Positions 15,798 through 26,872 of a stretch of 32,837 nt of DNA are shown piece after piece. Under the pieces are notes generated by a model, which was not told where the DNA came from, made no database searches, and saw only the letters and a program-made list of their open reading frames with translations. Within the stretch, counting starts at the first letter, position 1, and each line of letters opens with the position of its first letter. Both the position numbers and the translations under genes were made by a program. The DNA comes from an uncultured Holophagaceae bacterium (lineage in GTDB: Bacteria; Acidobacteriota; Holophagae; Holophagales; Holophagaceae), in NCBI GenBank assembly GCA_903880675.1, contig CAIRQL010000194.1, forward strand, positions 1 to 32,837. Direction: 5' to 3'.

Positions 15798-16511
15798 TCA
15801 GATAAATCCGGCCTTGACCGCCACTCGGACCAAAGAAGTGGAATTGTGCAGACCGAGCTTATCCAAAATATGGCTCCGGTGGACATCCACGGTGCGGGGG
15901 CTGATGCCCAGCCGGGGGCCGATCTCCTTCGAGGACCGTCCCTGCCCGATCAGGCGCAGCACATCCAGCTCCCGGGCGGTCAAGCGGGCCTCGATGAGCT
16001 GCTGGAGGGCGGAGGTCTCGAAGTCGGGCCCTTCGGCGGGTGCCATGGCCTTGGCCTGGGCCAGGAGGCGGTTCTCCGCAGCCCGCTGCTGGTACAGCTC
16101 GACAGACTCAGCCATGACCTGCCGCAGGCTCTCCATCCCCACGGGCTTGGTGAGGAACCGGAAGACCTGACCCCGGTTCACGGCCTCGATGGCCAGCGGC
16201 AGGTCCGCCTGGCCGGTGAGCATGATGCGCACCATGTCCGGATGGTCCTGGTGCAGCGTATGCAGGAGGTCGATGCCCGTCATACCAGGCATCTGGTGGT
16301 CGATGAGGGCCACGGCCGGCAGGGGACCCTTGGCCAGGAGGGCCAGGGCTTCTGCGCCTGACTGGGCGGTCTGGATGTCGTGGGTTTCCCCGAACAGGCG
16401 GCGCATGCTCCTGAGGATCAAGGGGTCGTCATCCACGAACAGGATGATCGGACGTTCGGGACGCTTCTCCAGGCCATGGGCGTCTGGCGAGGGATCGTCG
16501 TGGGCGCGCAT
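15798..16511 (-). CDS. NarL/FixJ-type response regulator (receiver plus LuxR HTH)
   Basis: This is a 237-aa DNA-binding response regulator. The receiver (about 20-140) has FVDDDPLIL, phospho-Asp in VALIDHQMPGMTG (about 71), MLTGQADL and FLTKP. The LuxR HTH is at about 175-235 (LTARELDVLRLIGQG, then TVDVHRSHILDKLGL). The start ATG 16511 has AGGAG five bases upstream. The receiver closely resembles that of the degenerate HD-GYP regulator, including the stretch MLTGQADL--AI-AVN-G-VFRFLTKP, so they are probably paralogous receivers with swapped outputs. It lies just upstream of the sensor operon in the same direction and could be a third target of that kinase, although it has its own promoter region. 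Confidence 0.9.
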   Translation of the reverse strand: MRAHDDPSPDAHGLEKRPERPIILFVDDDPLILRSMRRLFGETHDIQTAQSGAEALALLAKGPLPAVALIDHQMPGMTGIDLLHTLHQDHPDMVRIMLTGQADLPLAIEAVNRGQVFRFLTKPVGMESLRQVMAESVELYQQRAAENRLLAQAKAMAPAEGPDFETSALQQLIEARLTARELDVLRLIGQGRSSKEIGPRLGISPRTVDVHRSHILDKLGLHNSTSLVRVAVKAGFI

Positions 16512-16564
16512 CCGGACTCCTACTTCGGATCGACTATACCCCAGAGCGGGCCTCTTGCCCGAGA

Positions 16565-16585
16565 TCCATAGGTTGTTTTATGTAG
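16565..16585 (-). promoter_or_regulatory. Motif CTACATAA-N7-TATGGA upstream of the LuxR regulator gene
   Basis: Read on the minus strand, CTACATAA and TATGGA are separated by seven bases, in an AT-rich island about 53 bases before ATG 16511. The identical pair with identical spacing occurs at 17585-17605, upstream of the PAS/Fis-type gene. This suggests a shared operator or promoter element. It does not match a standard sigma-70 spacing. Confidence 0.5.
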
Positions 16586-16599
16586 TTCGAATTTTAGGG

Positions 16600-17496
16600 T
16601 CAGACGACGATGCGGGCCTTGACCCTTCGACCCCGACTGGCGGAGGGAATCTTGAAGCCAGCCTGTTTGTACTCGCCCAGCTTGTTGCGAACGGTGCGCA
16701 GAGCGATGTCGAGGTGGCGGGCACAGTCGCTGCGGTTGCCCTGGAGAGCCTGCAGGGTGCTCAGGATCCAGAACCGTTCGAGCTTGTGCAGGCTCAGTCC
16801 CAGCGGCAGGGCCACGGGCTTGCCCACGGGGACCCCCACCAGGGGCCGGTCCGGGTCGGCCTGCCGGACCTGGGCCCGGGAGGCATCCTGGGCGATGCCC
16901 GTAGAATCGCGTATGACCGTGACCAAGTCCCGGATGCGGGCCAGGGCAAAAGCCTCCTGGAACAGCCCATCCCACTGGTGGGACATGGCCACCTGGTCGC
17001 CCCGGATCCGGTTGGTGGAGGCGATGACCCGCCGCTGGCTCTCATCGAGGATGGACAACAGGTTTCCACTCGCATTCTGCAGGACGCTCAGGGCCTGGCC
17101 CAGCAGGTCCCGGGACTCGGAATGGGCCACAACTTCCACCGCCGGCACCTTTTCCATGAGGCTCACCAGGAAGAGGGGCTCCGGGGATTCCTGGGACTGG
17201 CCGGTCAAGGCGATGCTGAACTGGCCGTCCTTGAGATCGCCGGAGGCCGTTCGGAAGGGCAGGACGAATTCAAAGGAGCGGGAGGCCTGGGCTCCCGACA
17301 GGGTCCCCATCTCCCGGAAGATGCCTTGGACGATGCCGAGGCTCACTGGATCCGGAAACAGGTTCTGGCACCACTGTTCCTGGGTTTCCACTTGCTCGAA
17401 GGGGTAACCCGTCAGCTCATGGGCCTCTTTGCTATAGCGAAGCAGAGAACCGTTCACATCAAATACCAGAATGCCCAGGGGGCGGGTCTGTCCCAT
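16600..17496 (-). CDS. PAS-domain regulator with C-terminal Fis-type HTH
   Basis: This is a 298-aa soluble transcription factor candidate. ATG 17496 (MGQTRPLGILVFD) is chosen because AGGAGG lies seven bases upstream; the track start adds 19 residues with no such site. A PAS-like domain spans about 5-125 (ILVFDVNGSLLRYSKEAHELTGYPFEQV). The middle is helical and unassigned (about 130-235). The C-terminus (about 238-285: LHKLERFWILSTLQAL...TVRNKLGEYKQAG) matches the Fis/NtrC-type HTH. The sigma-54 AAA+ domain (GAFTGA, Walker motifs) that usually sits between such parts is absent, so it cannot be a classical enhancer-binding activator. A basic tail (RGRRVKARIVV) follows. It probably regulates itself and the adjacent LuxR regulator through the shared motif. 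Confidence 0.8.
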   Translation of the reverse strand: MGQTRPLGILVFDVNGSLLRYSKEAHELTGYPFEQVETQEQWCQNLFPDPVSLGIVQGIFREMGTLSGAQASRSFEFVLPFRTASGDLKDGQFSIALTGQSQESPEPLFLVSLMEKVPAVEVVAHSESRDLLGQALSVLQNASGNLLSILDESQRRVIASTNRIRGDQVAMSHQWDGLFQEAFALARIRDLVTVIRDSTGIAQDASRAQVRQADPDRPLVGVPVGKPVALPLGLSLHKLERFWILSTLQALQGNRSDCARHLDIALRTVRNKLGEYKQAGFKIPSASRGRRVKARIVV

Positions 17497-17584
17497 CGCG
17501 GAGCCTCCTTTTGCAACCAATCCCCGGCTCCCTGGCGGGAGGCCGAGGGCCACACCTGAAGGCTATTGCGGGTGGGCTCCTCAC

Positions 17585-17605
17585 TCCATACGCTTGATTA
17601 TGTAG
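17585..17605 (-). promoter_or_regulatory. Motif CTACATAA-N7-TATGGA upstream of the PAS/Fis regulator gene
   Basis: This is the second copy of the element at 16565-16585, in the same orientation relative to the following gene and about 88 bases before ATG 17496. It sits in the AT-rich divergent gap shared with the lipoprotein gene (start 17647), so it could influence both. Fourteen specified positions are identical between the two copies. Confidence 0.5.
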
Positions 17606-17646
17606 ATTGATGATTTCTTTTTGCGTTCCGGCCGGGAGCCCGAATC

Positions 17647-18144
17647 ATGAAAACCATGCGAAACCACCCTGCCCCACGCCAACTGACCCTGCCCCTGGCG
17701 AGCCTTCTGGCCCTGGTGGGCTGCATGAAGGCCCCCCAGCCCGCGCCTTCGGAGGCGCCGCCCGCCGGGCCGGTCATGGCCACCACGGTGGCCACCAGTC
17801 CCCGCATGGTGAAAGACATCCCGATGCCTCCCGACGCCAAGGTGGATGCCGACAAGACCCTCATCATGGGCCAGGGCGAGGCCTGGACGGGCCGCCTGGT
17901 CATGACCACGAGCCTCTCTTCCGCCGAGGCCTGCACGTTCTTTCAGGAGCGCATGGACGGCTCCGGCTGGCGCCTGATCAGCGCCACCCAGGCGAAGATC
18001 AGCATCCTGACCTTCCTGCGGGGAGATCGGGTGGCCTCCATCCAGATCGAAGGTCGCCTGTTCACAGGCAGCACCATCATGGTCATCGTCGCCCCCTTCC
18101 AAGGCGCCGCTCCCAAGGTTCCGGGAACCCCCGCCAGCAACTGA
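17647..18144 (+). CDS. Putative lipoprotein of unknown function
   Basis: This 165-aa protein has a lipoprotein signal: basic start, hydrophobic LTLPLASLLALVGC and a lipobox Cys at residue 26, followed by a Pro/Ala-rich linker. The rest looks like one small domain. The pattern includes KDIPMPPDAKVD, GRLVMTTSLSSAEACTFFQERM and SGWRLI, then FLRGDRVASIQIE. This is reminiscent of small lipoproteins with an aromatic-rich FF/Y--M---GW core found in many diderms, whose function is not known. ATG 17647 has GGGAG about nine bases upstream; ATG 17656 is an alternative. It runs divergently from the PAS/Fis regulator and ends five bases from the convergent antiporter gene. Confidence 0.8.
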   Translation: MKTMRNHPAPRQLTLPLASLLALVGCMKAPQPAPSEAPPAGPVMATTVATSPRMVKDIPMPPDAKVDADKTLIMGQGEAWTGRLVMTTSLSSAEACTFFQERMDGSGWRLISATQAKISILTFLRGDRVASIQIEGRLFTGSTIMVIVAPFQGAAPKVPGTPASN

Positions 18145-18149
18145 CCCGG

Positions 18150-19385
18150 CTAGGGCTTCCGTGGTCCCAGCACCCAGCCCAGGCCCACGGGCCCGGCCAC
18201 GGTGGTGAGCAGCAGCGCCCCGATGATCCCGGCCTGCACGCCGGCGGACAGGAGTGGGGCCCCATCCAGGCGCAGCTGAGCCCCGGCGGCCACAAAGATG
18301 AGGCCCACCTCGCCCCGGGGCACCATCCCCCAGCCCACGACAGCCGATCGCAGTCCCTGGCCACCGGCATAGCCCGCTACGAACTTCCCGGCCACCCCGA
18401 GGGCGGCCAGGACCCCAGCGAAGGCCAGGGTGGATGGACTCAGCAGGGCAACAGGATCCACCTTGGCCCCCATCAGCACGAAGAACAGCGGCGACAGAAC
18501 CGTCACCAGGGGCCGCACCAGCTCCTCGAGGGTGTGTTCCTCCCGGCGCTCCAGATCCTCGATGTGGGCGGGCTCCAGGATCAGGCCCGCCGCATAGGCC
18601 CCGACGATGGAAGCCAGCCCGGCCAGGCTGCCCAGCCAGGCCAGGAAGAAGGCGAAGCCCAGGCTCAGGGGGAGGAGCACCTGCTCGCTGCGGAAGCGCG
18701 AGACCAGGCGGAAGAGGCGAGGTGTGGCCTGGCGTCCCAGGGTGAGGGCGAGGGCAAGGAAGCCCAGGGCCAGAGCCAGCGTCCCGGCCAGGCCCAAGCC
18801 CGGCGTAGCCCCCGGGGCGCCGCTGACCATGCCCGTAACGGCCACCAGGACCAGCAGCCCCAGCACGTCATCCACCACCGCCGCACCCACGATGACGCGG
18901 CCCTCCAGGGAGGCCGCAGCCCCCTTCTCCCGCAGCACCTGGGCAGAGATGCCGATGCTGGTGGCACAGAGGCAGGCCCCGATGAAGAGATCCACCACGA
19001 AGGGCGTGCCCTTGGGCAGCAGGACCCAGGCCCCGGCTAGGCCCGCGGCCATGGGTGCCACCACACCGACCACCGCCACCCGCAGGGAGGCCGCCCCCAC
19101 CTTCAGCATCTGGGGCACCGTGGACTCCAGCCCCACAGCGAACATCAGGACCACCACGCCGAGGCTGCCCAGGAGCTCCGCCGCAGGGGAAGCCCCCGCA
19201 TCGGGCAGCAGGGGCCAGGCCCGGTGCAGGGCGGTGAGCGCCAGACCGGCGGCCAACTCCCCGGTGACCACGGGCAGACCCAACCGCAGGGCCAGCTCCC
19301 CGCCCACCTTGGCCGCCGCCCAGAGCAGGGCCAGCAGCATCAGGGTTCCCGCCAGGGGGTCGTGGGCCAGGAAGGCCAGGAGCAT
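18150..19385 (-). CDS. CPA2-family cation/proton antiporter
   Basis: This is a polytopic inner-membrane antiporter of the monovalent cation:proton antiporter-2 (NapA/KefB-like) group, probably exchanging Na+ or K+ for H+. ATG 19385 (MLLAFLAHDP) gives 411 aa with GAGG five bases upstream; the 118 extra residues in the track ORF overlap the divergent glycosyltransferase gene. About twelve hydrophobic segments are visible. Family features include VTGELAAGLAL, the core AVVDDVLGLLVLV with the paired Asp of the ion site (about residues 165-177), and GMVPRGEVGLIF (about 353-364). There is no C-terminal TrkA-N or KTN domain, so gating by nucleotide or glutathione as in KefC is unlikely. Confidence 0.9.
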   Translation of the reverse strand: MLLAFLAHDPLAGTLMLLALLWAAAKVGGELALRLGLPVVTGELAAGLALTALHRAWPLLPDAGASPAAELLGSLGVVVLMFAVGLESTVPQMLKVGAASLRVAVVGVVAPMAAGLAGAWVLLPKGTPFVVDLFIGACLCATSIGISAQVLREKGAAASLEGRVIVGAAVVDDVLGLLVLVAVTGMVSGAPGATPGLGLAGTLALALGFLALALTLGRQATPRLFRLVSRFRSEQVLLPLSLGFAFFLAWLGSLAGLASIVGAYAAGLILEPAHIEDLERREEHTLEELVRPLVTVLSPLFFVLMGAKVDPVALLSPSTLAFAGVLAALGVAGKFVAGYAGGQGLRSAVVGWGMVPRGEVGLIFVAAGAQLRLDGAPLLSAGVQAGIIGALLLTTVAGPVGLGWVLGPRKP

Positions 19386-19422
19386 GCTCACCTCGGGGTC
19401 AGGCTCCAGGCTAGGCTGAAGA

Positions 19423-20553
19423 ATGGTCTGGCTGGAAGCGGCATCCTGGGGGACGGTGGGCGGAATCCTGGCCGCCCTGGGCGTGCTGAGGCGCCACGCA
19501 GCCCGCATGCCCGCCCTGGGAGCCGACCCGGGCCCACTGTCCGATCCGCCCACGGTCTGCCTGTGCATCCCGGTACGGGACGAGGCGGCGGAGCTGGCCG
19601 CGGCCCTGGACTCCTGGCTGGCCCAGGACCACCCAGCCCTGCGAATCCTGGTGGTGGACGATGGCTCGACGGACGGCAGCACGGAGCTCCTCCACGCTCG
19701 GGCCGCCGCCCGGCCGGACCGCCTGCGGGTCCTCCGCAACGACCACCTGCCCCCGGGTTGGCTGGGGAAGAACCACGCCCTGGACCTGGCTACCCGGGAA
19801 CCGGAGGCCCTGGCAGCCCAGTGGCTGCTCTTCGCGGATGCGGATGTTCAGGCCACCCCGGACCTGCTGCGCCGGGCCTTGGCCCATGCCCTGGCCCAGC
19901 CCACCGACATCCTGGCCCTGGTCCCGGCGGTGGATGCGGTGGGGCCTGCCGAGCGGATCATCCTGCCCATAGCAGCCTGCGCCTTCCTGCTCACGGTGCC
20001 CCCGCACCGGGTGCCCGATCCCCGCAGCCCGGCCTTCTGCGGGATCGGGGCCTTCACCCTGCTGCGCCGGGCGGCCTATGACGCCGTGGGTGGCCATGCG
20101 GCCGTGCCCCTGGAGGCCATCGACGACATGATGCTGGCACGCCGGGTGAAGGCCGCAGGCTTCATCAACCGGGTGGCCAAGGGCGGGCCCGACCTGCACC
20201 TGCGCATGTACCACGGCCTGGGCGAGCTGGTGCGGGCCATGCGGAAGAACACCGCCGCCCTGCCCTTCTGGTGGCTACTGCCGCCCTTGCTGCCCCTGCT
20301 GATGGGTCTGGGCCTCGCCCCCCTCTGGCTGCCCTGGGCCGGCCATCCGGGCCTGGCCCTCCTGATCTGGCTGCTGGTGCCGGCGGTGGCAGGGGACGTC
20401 CAGCAGCGCTTCACCGGGCGCCCCATGGATGTCCTCTGGGCCCTGTGGCCCGCAGCCGTGCTCGCCTTCGCCGCCGGCGCCACCTGGGCCTTTTGGGACC
20501 GCCTCAGAGGCGTGAATCACTGGCGGGGGAGGAATGTGAGGTTGGGTGGATGA
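19423..20553 (+). CDS. Membrane-associated family 2 glycosyltransferase
   Basis: This 376-aa GT2 enzyme has an N-terminal anchor and C-terminal membrane segments. The GT-A fold is seen as CLCIPVRDEAAELAAALDSW, LVVDDGSTDGS (nucleotide-sugar site), PPGWLGKNHAL and FADADV (DXD-like metal site, about residue 139). The acceptor-side motif AIDDMMLARRVKAAG follows. The last 110 residues hold about three hydrophobic helices. The layout resembles hopanoid- or carotenoid-associated transferases (HpnB/CrtQ-like), with the same PGW-GK and DAD blocks, but no hopanoid gene is in view. I therefore keep the general name. The Shine-Dalgarno is weak. It diverges from the antiporter across 37 bases and ends nine bases from the convergent PilZ-like gene. 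Confidence 0.85.
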   Translation: MVWLEAASWGTVGGILAALGVLRRHAARMPALGADPGPLSDPPTVCLCIPVRDEAAELAAALDSWLAQDHPALRILVVDDGSTDGSTELLHARAAARPDRLRVLRNDHLPPGWLGKNHALDLATREPEALAAQWLLFADADVQATPDLLRRALAHALAQPTDILALVPAVDAVGPAERIILPIAACAFLLTVPPHRVPDPRSPAFCGIGAFTLLRRAAYDAVGGHAAVPLEAIDDMMLARRVKAAGFINRVAKGGPDLHLRMYHGLGELVRAMRKNTAALPFWWLLPPLLPLLMGLGLAPLWLPWAGHPGLALLIWLLVPAVAGDVQQRFTGRPMDVLWALWPAAVLAFAAGATWAFWDRLRGVNHWRGRNVRLGG

Positions 20554-20562
20554 GCCCGTGCA

Positions 20563-21746
20563 CTACTCCCCCTCAAACAACCTCAGCGTCCCATCCAGGC
20601 GCTTGAGGATGGCGAGGATGCGGAAGGGCTCCACGGCCACGAAGTCCACGGCGCCGGCGGCGATGGCGTGGTGGCGCTTCTTGTCCTCGTCCTCCTCGGT
20701 GCCGGCGACGATGAGGGGCACAGGGCAGCCTTCCTCCTCGACCAGCTGACGGCACAGCTCCAAGGGGCTCAGCAGGCGCTGCTGGTTGTGGACCAGCACC
20801 ATGCGCACCCGGCCCCAGCCCTGGTCGGAGACCCCGAGCGCTTCGAGCCGCGGCTTTAAGGGGCCTTTCACGGGGTCCAGGGTGGCCAGGCCAAAGCGGC
20901 GGCTGAGGGCCTCCCCCAGGCGGCGGGCAAAGTCCTCCCGCTCCGTGAGCAGCAGCAGCATGGGCTCCCGGTCCACGATGATCTTCAGCCCCGGCAGGGC
21001 CGCCGCCCGGCTGAGCCGCGCCGTGGCCTCCTGGAAGCCCCGGGGGGAAAAGTCCGCCCGGTCCTGAGTGGCCTGGATCGCCTGCTGGCCCTGCACCCAC
21101 TCGCGGTACTGGCCCAGCATGTCTGCGTCGGCTTCCCGGGTGAAGCGAAGGCCCACCAGGTTCTCCCCGAAGTAGGCGACGGTGGCGGGGGCCCGCAGGC
21201 GGAAGTCCGCCTCGAGGGGGACATCCAGGAGCGAGGACTCGCCCATCCGCATCAGCTCCCGCACATCCTGGCGGGTGTTGCGCAGCACCAGCTCCAGGCC
21301 CTCTTCGCCGAAGCTCTGGACGATGCCGTCGATGAGGGCGTTGCGCTCGTTGGTGAAGGTCGCCGGGTGCACCGAGGTGTGGGCCCGGTCCGGGATGAAG
21401 TCTGCCAGCCGGTGCAGGTCCGCCCGGCGCAGCACCCGGGGAATGCCCGCCAGGCAGAGCTCCACGCCATCCACCAGTTCCTGGCCGGCATGGGGCACCA
21501 CGCAGTCGTACTCCAGGCCGCGGTCCTTGAGCTTGAGGGCCAGGTGCTCGCCCGGCTTCAGCCCCCAGGCCTGGATCTCCTCGAAGGGCATGCGGAAGGC
21601 CAGGCGGTCCCCATCCTCTGTGAGGATCGGGTAGGCGGCACGCCGATCCCGGTAGGCCACCTCCAGGCGGGCCCCCTCCGCACAGAGCCGCTGCAGGGCC
21701 ATGCGGATCTCCGTGGCGTCTTCCAGGAGGGCTGCGCTCCGGGCCA

Positions 21747-21747
<1 letters not shown>
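20563..21747 (-). CDS. PilZ-like protein with C-terminal pseudo-receiver
   Basis: This 394-aa protein starts at ATG 21747, overlapping the hybrid-kinase stop by one base (TGATG). The first 100 residues resemble a YcgR N-domain (RLEVAYRDRRAAYPILTED, GLKPGEHLALKL). About 105-220 looks like PilZ: PRVLRRADLHRLADF stands where the RxxxR c-di-GMP motif belongs, and IVQSFGEEGLELVL where D/NxSxxG belongs. Neither matches consensus well, so c-di-GMP binding is doubtful. The last 130 residues (LLLLTEREDFARRLGEAL... VRMVLVHNQQRLLSPLEL... PLIVAGTEED) follow the receiver pattern, but the phospho-acceptor Asp position is His/Asn. It may act as a constitutive or protein-binding output of the linked kinase. 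Domain calls are by eye. Confidence 0.72.
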
Positions 21748-24143
<2,396 letters not shown>

Positions 24144-24191
24144 GTCCACCCCTCTTCGGCCGGTTCGTCCAGAATCCTAAAAAAAGATTTC

Positions 24192-24219
24192 TTGTTTTTT
24201 TCGCTTTTCCCCCCATATT
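24192..24219 (+). promoter_or_regulatory. Possible recA promoter
   Basis: An AT-rich stretch (24178-24219) unlike its surroundings contains TTGTTT (24192-24197) and CATATT (24214-24219), 16 bases apart, about 25 bases before the recA start. Both boxes are imperfect. No inverted CTG-N10-CAG or GAAC-N4-GTTC type LexA site was seen. The same stretch must also serve the divergent hybrid-kinase gene. Confidence 0.3.
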
Positions 24220-24243
24220 GAACTGCATCCCCTTGGAGGACCC

Positions 24244-25299
<1,056 letters not shown>

Positions 25300-25327
25300 G
25301 CGGCAGCAAACAACGAACAATGCTCCA

Positions 25328-25364
25328 CAGCGGCGATGGTTCCTTCAGGGGGCCGTCGCCGCTG
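25328..25364 (+). terminator. Hairpin downstream of recA, candidate terminator
   Basis: CAGCGGCGATGG (25328-25339) pairs with CCGTCGCCGCTG (25353-25364) over 12 base pairs, with one G-U wobble and a 13-base loop. It starts 29 bases after the recA stop. No T-tract follows, so it may be a Rho-aided or processing/stability hairpin rather than a classic intrinsic terminator. Confidence 0.5.
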
Positions 25365-25440
25365 CTGGTTATGCAGGAGTTGCAGGGCTCAGTCCAACAA
25401 AGGGCATATCTGGTTATCGGGCAGGTCCCGCAAAAAATGG

Positions 25441-25539
25441 ATCTCCACGAAGGACACCAAGACGCCCTGTCGGCGCGCAGGCTGTGCCTTCGTGTCCCTT
25501 TGTGGCAGTTCTTCGTGAACTTGGTGGAGATCTTTGAAG
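25441..25539. repeat. Intergenic inverted-repeat element, copy C
   Basis: ATCTCCACGAAGGACACCAA (from 25441) is mirrored by a right arm ending TTGGTGGAGAT (25521-25531). About 18 of 24 outer positions match, with an inner CTTCGTGTCC/TTCGTG unit series. The right end CTTGGTGGAGATCTTTGAA (25520-25538) matches the end of copy B at 18 of 19 positions. Like copy B it fills a convergent gap, here between recA and the unknown 410-aa gene. Nothing else is visible in this roughly 280-base gap apart from the hairpin. Confidence 0.75.
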
Positions 25540-25578
25540 GTCCGATTTGGCGGATCAAGGCCGATAAGCAGGGAGGCC

Positions 25579-26811
25579 CTACTCGGCGTCCTGGACGCCC
25601 AGGCCCGCTCCCTGGAGGTGGCGCGGGAGGGGCGGCGCGCCCTGGGAGCCGAGGGCTGGCCCGGACGGGGCCCCGGGCCTCGGTGCCGCCGGGCGGTTGC
25701 CACCGGGGGCCATGAGGGCCTTCATCTGTTCGGCCGTGGCAAAGCACTCCAGGCGACTGATCTGCTCAGCGGTGGGGAAGCCGGTATAGCGGATGCGGCG
25801 CGGGCCCCAGATGGCCACTGTCTCACCCCGGATCTCGTTCATGCGGGGGAGGGTCTGGCGGGTGTAGATGCCCAGGGAAGCGCCCCCGGCGCCCGTGAAG
25901 CCGATGAGATCGGTCTCCGGCAGCAGCACCGGCGCCCCCTCGGTCCACACCGCCAGGGTCATGGGCTTCCCCTGGGGGGTCTTGACCATGGCCACAACGG
26001 CGGGCCGGCCCAGGGTGGGATCCAGATCCGCTTCCTGTTGGCGGAGGGCCTCCAGGAGGTCCATCTGCTTGAGCTCCCGCTGGGGGGAGGACATGGGGTG
26101 GGGATCCTGCAGGCGGGCCGTCACCAGGCGGTCCCCGATGCGCTCCAGGAGGGCCAGCTGCAGCGGGTGGGCAGAGGACTGGATGCTCTTGTTCACTTCC
26201 TCCATGAGCTTGGGCAGCAGGATCTGGGGGGAGGCCAGCAGGGTGTCGGCGGAGGGTATGGCCAGGAAGGGGTGCTGATCCTTGAACAGTCCCTGCCAGA
26301 CCTCGGGGAGCAGGAGCCGGGCAGCGTCATGGCCATCCCGCCAGGGACTGCGGTAGATCCCGGAGGGGAGGCGTTCGAAGGTGCCATCGCTGCGCTGGCG
26401 GAGGTGGTCCAGGGCCAGGTCGAGGACATCATCCTCGGGCTGGTCCCAGAGGCGGATCCAGGCCCCGGGAATGGCCACCCCGCCGATGCAGATGCGCTGG
26501 CTCAAGCCGTCGATGAACCCCCGGCTCCAGGGGGTCTCGCGCTCGGCCACCCAGGCCGGGACCAGCTCGGGGAGGAGGTGATCCTGCGCCTCGATCCAGG
26601 GCTCGGGCAGAGGCAGGCCCAGGGCGTGAACCTCGGCCAGGGCATCGGCCCAGGCCTCTCGCTCCTGCGGCTTCCGATGGGCCTCAAAGCTCGGGAGCAG
26701 GGGACCCAGCCCTGGCAGGTCGCCAGGGACACCCCGGGCCTCCAGCAGCCCTTCCAGGCCTGGCAGGGGCGCCTCCTCGGCGCGGGACAGGAATCGGTCA
26801 AAAAAGCCCAT
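25579..26811 (-). CDS. Protein of unknown function, 410 aa
   Basis: I do not recognise this protein. It is soluble, with no signal peptide or membrane segment. The start MGFFDRFLSRAEE (ATG 26811) looks natural. ATG 26838 would add nine residues and has GGAG eight bases upstream, so the start is uncertain. The first 200 residues are helical and Leu/Trp-rich. A conserved-looking beta region lies at about 275-365 (GRPAVVAMVKTPQGKPMTLAVWTEG, LPETDLIGFTGAG, ETVAIWGPRRIRYTGFP). The last 40 residues are Pro/Gly/Ala-rich and probably disordered. It is convergent with recA and divergent from moaA, with only a short shared promoter region. Neighbours give no clear functional hint. Confidence 0.78.
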   Translation of the reverse strand: MGFFDRFLSRAEEAPLPGLEGLLEARGVPGDLPGLGPLLPSFEAHRKPQEREAWADALAEVHALGLPLPEPWIEAQDHLLPELVPAWVAERETPWSRGFIDGLSQRICIGGVAIPGAWIRLWDQPEDDVLDLALDHLRQRSDGTFERLPSGIYRSPWRDGHDAARLLLPEVWQGLFKDQHPFLAIPSADTLLASPQILLPKLMEEVNKSIQSSAHPLQLALLERIGDRLVTARLQDPHPMSSPQRELKQMDLLEALRQQEADLDPTLGRPAVVAMVKTPQGKPMTLAVWTEGAPVLLPETDLIGFTGAGGASLGIYTRQTLPRMNEIRGETVAIWGPRRIRYTGFPTAEQISRLECFATAEQMKALMAPGGNRPAAPRPGAPSGPALGSQGAPPLPRHLQGAGLGVQDAE

Positions 26812-26872
26812 ATGTGCAAGTCCATCCAAACAATTCATTGTGACTGCTCCGGGGGATTTATGCTGGGGAGAT

